The notes beneath the pieces were generated by a model. That model was given only the letters and a program-made list of their open reading frames with translations, had not been told where the DNA came from and ran no database searches. 64,000 nucleotides of DNA from Doris montereyensis (Eukaryota; Mollusca; Gastropoda; Nudibranchia; Dorididae), in assembly GCA_037039925.1 (NCBI GenBank), contig JAXRKP010001504.1:46001-110000 (forward strand), read 5' to 3'. A program made the position numbers and the translations under genes. Below, one piece after another: positions 1 to 13,759 of this stretch. Positions within the stretch are counted from its first letter, which is position 1. Every line of letters starts with the position of its first letter.

Positions 1-433
1 AAGCGCTTGTATTGTTTTGGCAAATCGAAGGGGCCGATGAAGCTTAGTGATTCCCCTTCTGTGCTTTGGATAACACGAGGCTCAAATCCGTCGACACAAA
101 TGTACCAATTTGGAATAATGTCCGATTTTGAAGCGGAATAATGTTGAGCATTGAATTTGAACTGCCATGATTGACCTTTCGCAAGAGTAGGAAAATCCTT
201 CAGTGGGCTGAATCGGAAAATACATCCATTCACATGGGAAAACCGCACCGAAGCATATTCTAGATCCACGCTGTCCTCAAGAGGTAAGTAAAGGGGTTCC
301 ACCATACGCTGATGTGAAAAAAGATTTCCCATTGCTTCCCGCTTGAAGTATAGCCAAAGGGAACATTTGTTTTGTTGGTGAGAGTAATCGAAGCACAGTA
401 TAACGATCGTCCCCCACTTAAATTGTCTTCTAC
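1..433 (-). CDS. Beta-N-acetylhexosaminidase (chitobiase-type, GH20), internal exon, partial
   Basis: This exon reads on the minus strand from a good acceptor (pyrimidine-rich tract, then CAG at 436-434) to the window edge, so the gene continues to the left. The translation matches the N-terminal carbohydrate-binding-like domain (CHB_HEX) of chitobiase-type GH20 hexosaminidases. I see an ITLTN strand, KQWEIFF, HVNGCIFRFSPL followed by DFPTLAKGQSW, then SDIIPNWYICVDG and EPRVI. Such enzymes remove terminal beta-GlcNAc from chitin oligomers or glycans, usually in the lysosome or secreted. The catalytic (beta/alpha)8 domain and its Asp-Glu pair would lie outside the window. The frame breaks once, at the A run 317-322 on the plus strand; one extra base there joins the two halves through FFSHQRMVEP, which fits the family. 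The upstream exon with any signal peptide was not found. Family assignment is by motif recall. Confidence 0.8.
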
Positions 434-1610
434 CTGGAAAAAAAACATGACAGGGAACATGATTCATAAAAAATGTCTTTCTTGCCCTTACTCTACAAAA
501 ATGGATTTAAAGAGAAATATTTATATATAACAAATATATATATATGTGAAGGACAAGATAGACTGATGTACCATTTCTGTGTATGATGAGCACTTCAGTT
601 TGTTTGTCTTTTGCAAATTGACATTCAAACATTGGAAAAAAAGCTTTTACAGAATGGAAAATTTCTTACTTTTATTCAATTAATGTATACAAACGGGTTA
701 TTTAAATACCCTGGGTGATTGATATCAAGTATAATTATTGAATTGAGTCAGTAATCAATACTGACGTAATGTAGGGTTTTTATTGTGAAGACCAGAAATC
801 AATTGAATCAGCTTTAGTAACAATGAAAACTTTCTTCAAGCTCAGGTAAACCATCTTTTTTCAATAAATTTAAATGCTGTCTTGATCCAAAGGTTAATAG
901 GATAATAACCTAAAGCTGGTTATTTGAAACTTAAATTGAAAAATGGCGTCCCCTGGAAAAAGTGGTTTCTGAGTTAACCACACTCAAAGTTAGAGAAAGT
1001 CAGCTTTATACACAGAAATTACAATTTTTAGTTGAAATTCTCTATTCTTTTTCTTCCCATCAGTTTATATCTCCTCAATTATAAAGACTCCATAGTGGTA
1101 ATTTTTTATTTCATGTTTTTTTTTAAATATATCAATTTGAAAAAGTAAGACAAAATATAATCTCTCTGTCAACAAGACCTGGTATTTGACTTCTAATGTT
1201 GAAGCAATTTCATCCAAATCTCTCTGCGATTTTATGAAATCTTCCTTGGGTTTTCCTTGGCACCTGGCTCACCCATGTCCTGTCAAAATGGACAAAAAAT
1301 GGAAAGAAAGAAAAGCAAAAAATAAAGCAAAAATAAGGAAGACATGTCAGATCTATAGAGATGTTTTATACAATTATTTTGAAGTCAAATGTTATTTGAT
1401 GCTGGATAGGTGGAACATAATATAAATATTAAGGACCTTCAACTTAAGCATTACACACACGTCTCGAATAAATTCTCTAGGGGATCATTTTTAGGGATTT
1501 AATATGAGCAATATAAACTGGGATTGTCCTTGGTGTTGCGTGCAAAAAAAACATGTTTACATGTTAATCATCATTTCTGCATAACCTTGCCTTGGATGGT
1601 GTATGAGGTG
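434..1610. other. AT-rich non-coding stretch (intron or upstream region of the hexosaminidase gene)
   Basis: AT-rich sequence without a convincing exon, RNA gene or mobile-element protein on either strand. A short TA-rich patch lies near 525-545. Because the hexosaminidase exon on the minus strand begins with an acceptor at 434-436, the first part of this stretch should be one of its introns. Confidence 0.4.
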
Positions 1611-1659
1611 GGCTGTTGTTATTCCCAACCGTGTTGGGAATATTCTTTTTATTATTCCA

Positions 1660-2531
<872 letters not shown>

Positions 2532-2539
2532 AGTATTAA

Positions 2540-3160
2540 TTGTTGGGATAAGGAAGACTATGTAATGTTACAATGTATGGGAGGGGAGGGGGTGGGGGGG
2601 CGAAGGTTGGAAATGGGGAGATGGGGGATTCAGTTTTCAGAGATTGTGATGGGTCTAGATTGTGGCTGTTCCCGACTATGATCCACTTTTCCGTTTCAAG
2701 ATTTCTGATCTAATTTTCTTCTGATCTAGATCTAGATCTAGATCTAAGGCTACTATAGTCTTATAATACTTAAATTTGTCTAAATAATACTGCTAGAACA
2801 TCTATCTAGATCTAGATTAGACTATAAACAGATCTCTTTAACGGCGCAAAAACAATTTAAATACTTGTGTTTCTATTGCGTCTTACCGGCAAACTTAGAT
2901 GACAGGGGTTTAGAAGAGAAGAAAGAGATAGAGAGAATGAAAGAAACTGTATTTTGGTTCTGATTTCGCCTATTAATTCTACATGAATTGAGTTGAGTTC
3001 GGTTTGCATGGAATAACAACAATAATGGAACTCTTTAGGCACGGGGTTGCCTTTTATTCACATCCGGTCATATGTTCATCCCGGTACACATACTTAGCCT
3101 TAATATTATCTTTGATACTATTATCTTCCTGGGTTTTTTTTTGAATTACCTATCTAGCTG
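2540..3160. other. Non-coding spacer with TAGATC-hexamer island
   Basis: No exon or element ends seen. Around 2725-2750 and again near 2800-2820 the hexamer TAGATC is repeated back to back, a pattern that recurs at 21.7-21.9 kb and 35.06 kb. A G-rich patch lies at 2580-2630. Confidence 0.5.
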
Positions 3161-3162
3161 TA

Positions 3163-3320
<158 letters not shown>

Positions 3321-3329
3321 TCTCTTCCA

Positions 3330-4519
3330 GCTCTCCTCACTACCTGATACATGTCCAAAAAGAAATTGCTTCCTTACTTACTTAGGTCCATAGCACTGGG
3401 ATGAGCATAGGCCTAGACGTCCCTAATACTAATACGTAATTAGACATCTAGGCATAGGCCATCGACCACACCCCGCCATCACACTCTGTTCTGGGCTGCC
3501 GGCAGAAGTCCTGTCCAGTTGGTTCCCTACATCCTTATCTGGTCTTCGGTGCCTCGCCTCCAGGTGCTGTGATGTCAGGCTCTCTTCCTTTTCCCCTGCG
3601 GATTCCAAGTCAGGGACTGGCGTGTGGTGTTGGAAGCTGGTTTCCTGAAGGTCTGTCCAATCCAACCCCACTTTCAGTACTTTCACCTCAGGATCTGTAT
3701 GGCCACTTGACTGGTTCCTGTCCTGCTCGCTTTCAAATGTCTTCATTCCTTATATCTTTTTTTCTGGCCATCTGATCTTTAAAAAAATGCGCCTCAGACA
3801 GGTGTTAATGAATTTCTGAATTTTCCCCAAACCATATTGCTTGATGAGAATGAGAATGTTTCTCTCGATCTTATCTAAACATTAACACACAGCTTTCTAC
3901 TGACGTCTGCTTATCTTAACACTTCATCATTCGTAATCTTGTCAATGTGTAATGCTATTCTTTGCATTTTTTCTGAGAAAACCGCATTTCCACCTGCTTG
4001 GGATACTTTTTTTTTCAATTTCACCGTTGATCGTCCACAACTCACATGTTAAAGTTGGATGTATACATCCATTCCTAGCACTCTTATTTCTGAATATATG
4101 AAGATGATGTAATCTATACATTTCTCTATATAATCAACTTATGAGTTGGCTGATCTTTGTTCGATAAAGGCTACGTTGATAGGTCACTAAAAGTAACTCT
4201 ATTTTAAACCATCCCCGATCGTTTTTTGGTTTTTTTTAATGTTCTGTCAAACTTGAGGTTTAATTGATGTTAATTTCATCATTTCCCCGTGTTTGTGATT
4301 ATGAGTTTCATAATAATATTATGTGAAATGTGAAAGTTAAGGAGTGAAAGGAAAAAAGTAACACCTACCATCACCACCTGGGACTACATATACCTGAGAG
4401 TTCCTAGATCACCACCCATCAACTTATTGTTGACCTCCATCAACACAAAATGTAACCAGGTGCACCAAGTCAAATTTCAAGGTGTAAGGGGAAAGCGGAA
4501 GGAGAAGGGGTTGGAATTT
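3330..4519. other. Unassigned spacer; part may be an uncharacterised repeat
   Basis: From 3360 to 3780 the sequence is relatively GC-rich and open in both directions for about 100 codons, but no domain is recognisable and there is no splice context. It may be a fragment of a dispersed repeat. 3780-4519 is AT-rich without a supported feature. Confidence 0.3.
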
Positions 4520-4828
4520 GGGCGACTCGGTAGTCCAGAGGCAAGGTGTCGACCTCTCAACCCAAAGGTAGTGGGTTCGAGCCCCGCCAACGATTGACAA
4601 ATTTTTCTCGAGTAAAATCTACCCCCTGGTCCAGGTAGATGGATCGACACCTAGTCCCATCGGAGACGGACGATAAAAAGGAGGTCCCGTGTGCAGATCG
4701 CAACATTCTGTGCACGTTAAAGATCTCTTGGCTATTTACAGAGCAGTCCGGGCAAAATTAAAAATCCTACCAAAACAAACCGCTGAGATATTCTTAGTTG
4801 TGGATGTGGAAAATCAAATCAAAAGCAT
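4520..4828 (+). repeat. tRNA-derived SINE, family A (full-length reference copy)
   Basis: Best-preserved copy of a family found at least ten times in the window. The 5' head looks like a tRNA: an A-box-like stretch after GGCGACTCGGTAGTCC and a clear B box GGTTCGAGCCC near 4570. The body has recurring blocks (CCCATCGGAGACGG, GTGCACGTTAAAGATC, GCAGTCCGGGCAAAATT) and the copy ends in AT-rich AAATCAAATCAAAA. An RNA polymerase III promoter of the tRNA type is implied by the boxes. Not a functional tRNA gene. Confidence 0.8.
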
Positions 4829-5089
4829 TGCAATTTACTCTGTCCACCTAATCTAAGGCTTAACTAACAAGTAACCACAAAATTAAACAGCAAGATGAAA
4901 AAAATGTGAATATATTATACACATAATTATTTTGTTGTTGTAAGTTTATGATAAACATATTTTAATCACGTAAAACTTAAAATAAATGTGCCAAAGTTGT
5001 TTATGTGTGAAGAATACCTTATGTACATGTATAGTAAAATAAAAGTAAAAGTGTGCTATATTTCTTCATCATTGAAGATAATTTGGCAT

Positions 5090-5152
5090 CACAACAATGT
5101 GCCCCTTTTTGGACAATAAAGTTGTATCTTATCTTATCTTATCTTGTAATGT
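5090..5152 (+). repeat. Retroelement 3' tail ending in a TTATC pentanucleotide run
   Basis: The sequence ends CAATAAAGTTGTA followed by TCTTATCTTATCTTATCT. The same end occurs at 55,262-55,322 with a longer run. A shared end plus a short tandem tail is typical of a non-LTR retroelement or its SINE partner. The body upstream is not identified. Confidence 0.5.
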
Positions 5153-5254
5153 GTTGTGAATGGGTGTGAGGAAATAAGTAGGACCTGATAGCAGCCCCCA
5201 CCAACCACTCACGTCTGTAGCAAAGGAAATGGGGGAGGGGGTGATCTAGCTAGT

Positions 5255-5480
5255 TTGATTTTACCCACTCCTTTAACAGGAACAATGTTGTGATATGCAC
5301 ATGGGACTTTCTATTTGTCGTCCATATCTCAAATTACACAAGATGTCGATCCACTTACTTGAATTTGGGGAGGGGGGGGGGAGGAGAGTAGTTTTACTCG
5401 ATAAAACCCGAGAAGAATTTTAACCTGCATGAACCCACAAGGACGATACCTTACCTCTGGACAACGTTGCCCCCTTGGTC
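5255..5480 (-). repeat. SINE family A, diverged copy
   Basis: Reverse-oriented copy: begins with GATTTTACCCAC, contains GTTGTGATATGCACA, GTCGATCCACTTACTTG, TTTTACTCGATAAAACC and ACCTTACCTCTGGACAAC, the reverse of the tRNA-like head. The middle is shortened and interrupted by a G run. Confidence 0.6.
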
Positions 5481-5569
5481 GTTGATTAATTCAAAATGCA
5501 ATGGACCTTTCACTTTTACTTCATTTTAACCATTACTAAAAAGATTGTAATTGTAGTCTACCTTTAATT

Positions 5570-5745
5570 TTGGCTTTTATTCATATGAAATTTACCCTGC
5601 CCACCATAGGCGGTGAGCTCAGTCTCAGGGTGAATTAAGAGGAACCAGTCAGGTGGAATATAAGTAGTTACAGAGAGAAAAGAAGAAGTCGAGCCTTCCA
5701 ATACCACACGCCAACTGCCCACTTTTTCCTGGTACATTGTAACAC
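5570..5745 (-). repeat. Dispersed repeat family D copy
   Basis: Carries the family's marker blocks GAAATTTACCCTG, CCCACCAT, GATCTCAGGGTGAA-like sequence and a purine-rich AGAGAGAAAAGAAG stretch. The family recurs about a dozen times here, with no tRNA box and no coding capacity. It may be a SINE body or a MITE. Confidence 0.55.
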
Positions 5746-5796
5746 CGATGAGAAAATAAACAATCTCTTGTTTCCTTGTCATGCCTTATGCTATTT

Positions 5797-5924
<128 letters not shown>

Positions 5925-6130
5925 GGTATGGTCCAAGTAATGTGATTTTCTTGCTAGATCTATATACCAATAGCACAGACACACACACAAACAAAAATAA
6001 AACCCCAAAACAAAAGGAAACAAATCTCAGCGCCCCCCCCACCTTCTCCCCAAAATAAAGACAAAAACAAGAAATCAGCAACAGACAGCCAAGCAATAGC
6101 CAGAAACAAAAACTGAGAGTGAGAGACATC

Positions 6131-7290
6131 AGATGAGGAGTTGCACTAAGTTGTAGTTGTAGCTGAACCCTAGTATTGTGAGCTGGTAATAATCACACGA
6201 GGAGTTGTATTTGTAGTGTTGTGAACTGGTAATCATCACATGAGAAGTTGTAGTTGTAGTGTTGTGAGCTGGTAATAATCACATGAGGAGTTGTGTAGTT
6301 GTAGTGTTGTGAGCTGGTAATAATCACATGAGGAGTTGTATTTGTAGTTGTAGTGTTGTGAGCTGATAATAATCACATGAGGAGTTGTAGCTGTAGTGTT
6401 GTCAGCTGGTAATAATCACATGAGGAGTTGTGTAGTTGTATTTGTAGTGTTCTGAGCTGGTAATAATCACATGAGGAGTTGTAGTGTTGTGAACTGGTAA
6501 TCATCACATGAGGAATTGTAGTGTTGTGAACTGGTAATCATCACATGAGGAGTTGGAGTTGTAGTGTTGTGAACTGGTAATCATCACATGAGGAATTGTA
6601 GTGTTGTTGTGAACTGGTAATCATCACATGAGGAGTTGTAGCTTAGTTGTAGTGTTGTGAACTGGTAATCATCACATGAGGAGTTGTAGTTGTAGTTGTA
6701 GTGTTGTGAGCTGGTAATCATCACATGAGGAATTGAGTTGTAGTTGTAATGTTGTGAGCTGGTAATCATCACATGAGGAGTTGTAGTTGTAGTGTTGTGT
6801 GAACTGGTAATCATCACATGAGGAGTTGTAGTTGTAGTTGTAGTGTTGTGAACTGGTATTCATCACATCAGGAGTTGTAGTTGTAGCTGCAGTGTTGTGA
6901 ACTGGTAATCATCACACAAGGAGTTGTAGCTGTAGTGTTGTGAGCTGGTAATCATCACTTGAGGAGTTGTAGTTGTAGTGTTGTGAACTGGTAATCATCA
7001 CATGAGGAGTTGTAGTTGTAGCTGTATTGTTGTGAACTGGTAATCATCATGAGGAGTTGTAATTGTAGCTGTAGTGTTGTGAACTGGTAATCATCACATG
7101 AGGAGTTGTAGCTGTAGTGTTGTGAACTGGTAATCATCACATGAGAAGTTGTAGTTGTAGTGTTGTGAAATGGTAATAATCACATGAGGAGTTGTAGTTG
7201 TAGTGTTGTGAGCTGGTAATAATCACATGAGGAATTGTAGCTATAGTGTTGTGAGCTGGTAATAATCACATGAGGAGTTGTAATTGTAGT
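6131..7290. repeat. Minisatellite, about 45-58 bp units (TGAACTGGTAATCATCACATGA-type)
   Basis: About 22 imperfect units built from GTTGTAGTTGTAG, TGTTGTGAACTGG, TAATCATCAC and ATGAGGA blocks, with the number of GTTGTA steps varying from unit to unit. The first unit (6140-6200) reads GTAGCTGAACC then TAGTATTGTGAGC. This closely resembles the 5' head of a SINE-like element near 63,415-63,450, so the array may have grown from such a head. Confidence 0.9.
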
Positions 7291-10200
7291 TTCACTATGC
7301 CGTCCATTCTTGATATAATATATACTTATTACTATGCCCAGTCCACTCTTGATACAATCTATACTTATCACTATGCCAGTCCATTGTTGATATAATCTAT
7401 ACTTATCACTATGCCCAGTCCATTCTGGATATAATCTATACTTATTACTATGCACAGTCCACTCTCTTGATACAATCTATATCTAGTCCACTTATTAGGA
7501 GTTGTCCACTCTTGATATAATCTGTACTTACTAGTCCACTCTTGATACAATCTATACTTATTACTATGCCCAGTCCACTCTTGATATAATCTATACTTAC
7601 TAGTCCACTCTTGATACAATCTATACTTATTACTATGCCCAGTCCACTCTTGATATAATCTATACTTACTAGTCCACTCTTGATACAATCTATACTTATT
7701 ACTGAGGAGTTACTAGTCCACTCTTGATATAATCTATAACTAGTACTCTTGATCACTATGCCCAGTCCACTCTTGATATAATCTATACTTACTAGTCCAC
7801 TCTTGATATAATCTATACTTACTAGTCACTCTTGATATAATCTATACTTACTAGTCCACTCTTGATATAATCTATACTTACTAGTCCACTCTTGATATAA
7901 TCTATACTTTAGTCCACTCTTGATATAATCTATACTTACTAGTCCACTCTTGATACAATCTATACTTACTAGTCCACTCTTGATATAATCTATACTTACT
8001 AGTCCACTTGATATAATCTATACTTACTAGTCCACTCTTGATATAATCTATACTTACTAGTCCACTCTTGATATAATCTATACTTACTAGTCCACTCTTG
8101 ATATAATCTATACTTACTAGTCCACTCTTGATATAATCTGTACTAGTCCACTCTTGATATAATCTATAATACTAGTCCACTCTTGATATAATCTATACTT
8201 ACTAGTCCACTCTTGATATAATCTATACTTACTAGTCCACTCTTGATACAATCTATACTTACTAGTCCACTCTTGATATAATCTATACTTACTAGTCCAC
8301 TCTTGATATAATCTATACTTACTAGTCCACTCTTGATATAGTCACTAGTCCACTCTTGATATAATCTATACTTACTAGTCCACTCTTGATACAATCTATA
8401 CTTACTAGTCCACTCTTGATATAATCTATATCTAGTCCACTCTTGATACAACTATACTTACTAGTCCACTCTTGATACAATCTATACTTACTAGTCCACT
8501 CTTGATACAATCTATACTTACTAGTACTCTGATACAATCTATCTTACTAGTCCACTCTTGATATAATCTATACTTACTAGTCCACTCTTGATATAATCTA
8601 TACTTACTAGTCCACTCTTGATATAATCTATACTTACTAGTCCACTCTTGATATAATCTATACTTACTAGTCCACTCTTGATATAATCTATACTTACTAG
8701 TCCACTCTATAGTCCACTCTTGATATAATCTATTACTAGTCCACTCTTGATATAATCTTGATATAGTCCACTCTTGATATAATCTATACTTACTAGTCCA
8801 CTCTTGATACAATCTATACTTATTACTATGCCCAGTCCACTCTTGATATAATCTATACTTACTTGATGCCCTAGTCCACTCTTGATATAATCTATACTTA
8901 CTAGTCCACTCTTGATATAATCTATACTTATTACTATGCCCAGTCCACTCTTGATAATCTAATCTATACTCTTGATATAATCTATACTTACCAGTCCACT
9001 CTTGATATAATCTATACTTTAGTCCACTATACTAGTCCTTACAGTCCACTCTTGATATAATCTATACTTATTTACTAGTCCACTCTTGATATAATCTATA
9101 CTTACTAGTCCACTCTTGATATAATCTATACTTACTAGTCCACTCTTGATATAATCTATACTTATAGTCCACTCTTGATATAATCTATACTTACTAGTCC
9201 ACTCTTGATATAATCTATACTTACTAGTCCACTCTTGATACAATCTATACTTACTAGTCCACTCTTGATACAATCTATACTTACTAGTCCACTCTTGATA
9301 TAATCTATACTTACTAGTCCACTCTTGATACAATCTATACTTACTACTCTTGATATAATCTATACTTACTAGTCCACTCTTGATATAATCTATACTTACT
9401 AGTCCACTCTTGATACAATCTATACTTACTAGTCACTCTTGATACAATCTATACTTACTAGTCCACTCTTGATACAATCTATACTTACTAGTCCACTCTT
9501 GATACAATCTATACTTACTAGTCCACTGATATAATTGATACAATCTAGTACTTGATACAATCTATACTTACTAGTCCACTCTTGATACAATCTATACTTA
9601 TAGTCCACTCTGATACAATCTATACTTACTAGTCCACTCTTGATATAATCTATACTTATACTATACTTACTAGTCCACTCTTGATATAATCTATACTTAT
9701 CACTATGCCCAGTCCACTCTTGATACAATCTATATACTTACTAGTCCACTCTTGATATAATCTATACTTACTAGTCCACTCTTGATACAATCTATACTTA
9801 TCACTATGCCCAGTCCACTCTTGATATAATCTATACTTACTAGTCCACTCTTGAAATAATCTATAATCTAGTCCACTCTTGATATAATCTATAGTCCACT
9901 CTTGATATAATCTATCCATTCTTGATACAATCTATAGTCCACTCTTGATATAATCTATACTAGTCCATTCTTGATACTATAGTCCACTCTTGATATAATC
10001 TATACTTACTAGTCCACTCTTGATATAATCTATACTTACTAGTCCACTCTTGATACAATCTATACTTACTAGTCCAGTCCACTTACTAGTCCTTGATATA
10101 ATCTATACTTACTAGTCCTCTTGATATAATCTTACTTACTAGTCCACTCTTGATATAATCTATACTTATCCACTCTTGATACAATCTATACTTACTAGTC

Positions 10201-11925
10201 CACTCTTGATATAATCTATACTTATTACTATGCACAGTCCACTCTTGATACAATCTATACTAGTCCACTCTAATCTATACTTACTAGTCCACTCTTGATA
10301 CAATCTATACTTACTAGTCCACTCTTGATACAATCTATACTTACTAGTCCACTCTTGATATAATCTATACTTATTACTATGCCCAGTCCACTCTTGAAAC
10401 AATCTATACTTACTAGTCCACTCTTGATATAATCTATACTTACTAGTCCACTCTTGATACAATCTATACTTACTAGTCCACTCTTGATACAATCTATACT
10501 TACTAGTCCACTCTTGATACAATCTATACTTAGTCCACTCTTGATACAATCTATACTTATACTAGTCCACTCTTGATACAATCTATACTTGATACAATCT
10601 ATACTTACTAGTCCACTCTTGATACAATCTATACTTACTAGTCACTCTTGATATAATCTATACTTACTAGTCCACTCTGAGTCCACTCTTGATACAATCT
10701 ATACTTACTAGTCCACTCTTGATACAATCTATACTTACTAGTCCACTCTTGATATAATCTATACTTACTAGTCCACTCTTGATATAATCTATACTTATCA
10801 CTATGCACAGTCCACTCTTGATACAATCTATACTTACTAGTCCACTCTTGATATAATCTATACTTACTAGTCCACTCTTGATACAATCTACTTACTAGTA
10901 TTATAATCTATGCACAGTCCACTCTTGATACAATCTATACTTACTAGTCCACTCTTGATATAATCTATACTTACTAGTCCACTCTTGATATAATCTATAC
11001 TTACTAGTCCACTCTTGATATAATCTTATAGTCCACTCTTGATATAATCTATAGTCCAGTCCACTCTTGATATAATCTATACTTACTAGTCCACTCTTGA
11101 TATAATCTATACTTACCAGTCCACTCTTGATACAATCTATACTTACTAGTCCACTCTTGATATAATCTATACTTATCACTAGTCCACTCTTGAAACAATC
11201 TATACTTACTAGTCCACTCTGATACAATCTATACTTACTAGTCCACTCTTGATACAATCTATACTTACAGTCCACTCTTGATACAATCTATACTTACTAG
11301 TCCACTTGATATAATCTATACTTACTAGTCCACTCTTGATATAATCTATAATCTATACTTATCACACTCTTGATACAATCTATACTTATTACTATGCACA
11401 GTCCACTCTTGATATAATCTATACTTAAGTCCACTTATATAATCTATACTTATCACTGCACATCAATACAATCTATATCCACCTGATAGTCCACTCTTGA
11501 TACAATCTATAATAGTCCACTTGATACAATCTATACTTACTAGTCCACTCTTGATACAATCTATACTTATTACTATGCACAGTCCACTCTTGATACAATC
11601 TATACTTACTAGTCCACTCTTGATATAATCTATAATAGACTCTTGATATAATTTACTTACTAGTCCACTCTTGATATAATCTATACTTACTAGTCACTCT
11701 TGATATAATCTATACTTACTAGTCCACTCTTGATATAATCTATACTTACTAGTCCACTCTTGATACAATCTATACTTACTAGAGATACAATCTATACTTA
11801 TTACTATGCACAGTCCACTCTTGATACAATCTATACTTATTACTATGCACAGTCCACTCTTGATACAATCTATACTTATCACTATGCCCAGTCCACTCTT
11901 GATACAATCTATACTTAATACTATT
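7290..11925. repeat. Large minisatellite, 30-bp unit with 40-bp variant, about 4.6 kb
   Basis: The unit is CTAGTCCACTC followed by TTGATATAATCTATACTTA. A longer variant inserts TTACTATGCCCA between units and appears singly at irregular intervals (for example 7565, 8820, 8935, 9690, 9800, 10,375, 11,570, 11,805). TATAATC and TACAATC subtypes alternate. Many units are truncated to 15-25 bp between intact ones, mostly between 8,500 and 11,700. The 30-bp period keeps some frames open (a YRLYQEWTSK decapeptide on the minus strand), but this is a by-product of a length divisible by three. Confidence 0.97.
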
Positions 11926-12193
11926 ACTATCAAATATCCTGATTTCACTAAAATGTACATAAAAGTAATTAATTTTTTGCATGCAACCCTTCATTTGAAA
12001 ATGAAATATTTTGAAATTGTTTTCAAATTCAACACAACGGGTTGAGTCAATATAATTTATAATATCTCTAAAAATTAGCCACCTCACTTAAATCTGAATT
12101 AATACTTTAATAGGCCATTTTCTTCTTTCTTTCTACATAGCTTATTTATATTCACATAGAATTCTAAGCGGAAGCTCTCCCTAAACTAACAAT

Positions 12194-12198
<5 letters not shown>

Positions 12199-12240
<42 letters not shown>
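12199..12240. repeat. (TA)n microsatellite
   Basis: About 21 TA units followed by CACACAAACACACG. Confidence 0.95.
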
Positions 12241-12246
<6 letters not shown>

Positions 12247-12404
12247 AACACACGTGATATACAAATTATCTTCTGCAATGAACCAATAAAATTTCAAATA
12301 AGTGGAACATATGATGATACCATTTTATCGCCTCCTGAACTTGATTTCGATTTAATTTTTTTTTATGTATATACATGTACTAGTAGTACTACATACACAG
12401 CTTA

Positions 12405-12740
12405 GGTGATCTTAGTAGGGTTTAAGTTTAACAAACACTTTAGCTTGGACTGCCGTGTAAACAGAAAGGGGATCTTTCAACGTGCACAGAGTGTTGTGGT
12501 AATCAGCAAACAGGACTTCCTATTTATCGTCAGTCACAATGGATCTAGGTGTCAATCCCTCTATCTGGACAACGGAGAGGATCTGACTCGAAAAAAAAAA
12601 ACCCCGTCAAAAACACTTTTCAACCATCGGGGTCCGAACTCATGACAATGACATTAATGACAACCATTGAGGCACAAACCCCTGACCTTTTGGGAGAGAA
12701 GCCGACACCTTGCCTGTGGATCACTAAGACTCCTGGACAG
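12405..12740 (-). repeat. SINE family A copy
   Basis: Reverse-oriented. It contains GATCTTTCAACGTGCACAGAG, GTCAGTCACAATGG-type sequence, GGTGTCAATCCCTCTATCTGG and the reverse tRNA-like head ending CGACACCTTGCCTGTGGAT. A short insertion (12,640-12,670) and an A run (12,592-12,602) interrupt it. Confidence 0.65.
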
Positions 12741-12994
12741 GATGCTAACTGTAGCTAGTCTGTCTCAGGTTTTTACTACCCATACTACCCAGCTATGCTG
12801 CCTTTTCCAAGGACCGCAACGTCGAATCAAGAATTATCAGGATTTGAATCCATAGTCCCAAGTCTAGCAGTTAGCAGCCGTATGTCACTACGCTTAGGCC
12901 TACAACAACACTACCTTGCGATGAGTAGACAAATGCAATCTGAATAACCCTGTCAGACATCTCAAGTCACCTTCTTCCTAATACTAAAGACTCG

Positions 12995-13320
12995 TGTTTG
13001 ATTTGATTTATTATTTATGCCCACATCCAAAAGAACGGTGGTCTTGTCAGTGTCAGTGTCAGTCTTGAAGATTATGTATTTTGCCCAGGCTGGCCAGACT
13101 GCCTTGAAAACGAACACCCAAGAGATCTATAACGCGCACAGAATGTTACGATCTGTGACCTCATTTTAATCGTCCGTCACCGATGGGACTAGGTGTCAAT
13201 ATTTCTTCATGGACCAAGGTGATGGGCTTGACTCGATAAAACTCATTGGAACTTGGTGAACCCATGATTTTTTCGTTGAGAGGCCACCACCTTGTCTCTT
13301 GACCCCCTAGTCCCGTGACA
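12995..13320 (-). repeat. SINE family A copy
   Basis: Reverse-oriented copy starting TTTGATTTGATTTATT. Recognisable blocks are CACAGAATGTTACGATCTG, CGTCCGTCACCGATGG, TAGGTGTCAATATTTC and the head reverse GAGAGGCCACCACCTTGTC. Confidence 0.65.
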
Positions 13321-13735
13321 TTTTATTGTCTACAGATAAGATCTTTTAATTCTTAAGCCATAGCATAGAATGTTGACATTATAGTTATAGTAATTATACA
13401 AATTCTATATAACAGATCTACGCCTCAGGCTCTTGAATTGTGATGGGAGTCTTTTTTGTATTAGGAAGAAGGTGACATGAGATGTCTGACGTGACATGGT
13501 TATTCAGATCACTTAAGTTTTTCGCATACACTGTTGTGCCGTTTTCATTTCACCGTAACCCCCCCCTGTATTTATAAAATATTATCCTGCCTGCCACATC
13601 TTAAAGAACTGACAGTGTGGCAGTACCAGTGAGTACTTAAGGGTATGGTAAACAGCAGGCAAACAACAGGACAATATTAAATCAGTTAACAGTAAAGAAA
13701 ACAAAGGGGGATGTCAATACACTGACAGTTTTTTG

Positions 13736-13741
13736 TTTATT
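13736..13741 (-). promoter_or_regulatory. Candidate polyadenylation signal of Hakai
   Basis: AATAAA on the minus strand, 18-23 bp downstream of the stop. A usable signal would imply an unusually short 3' UTR. A more distal site is possible. Confidence 0.4.
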
Positions 13742-13759
13742 AGAACAGAATTATCACAT

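Noticed and set aside
3429..3746. 105-codon minus-strand frame
   Set aside because: Open in both directions, no domain, no splice context; more likely part of a dispersed repeat.
4520..4600. Functional tRNA gene (B box GGTTCGAGCCC)
   Set aside because: The same head occurs many times attached to one SINE body, and acceptor and anticodon stems are not intact.
7371..11960. Minus-strand repeat proteins with a YRLYQEWTSK decapeptide
   Set aside because: By-product of the 30-bp satellite unit; no start context, splice sites or non-repeat domain.
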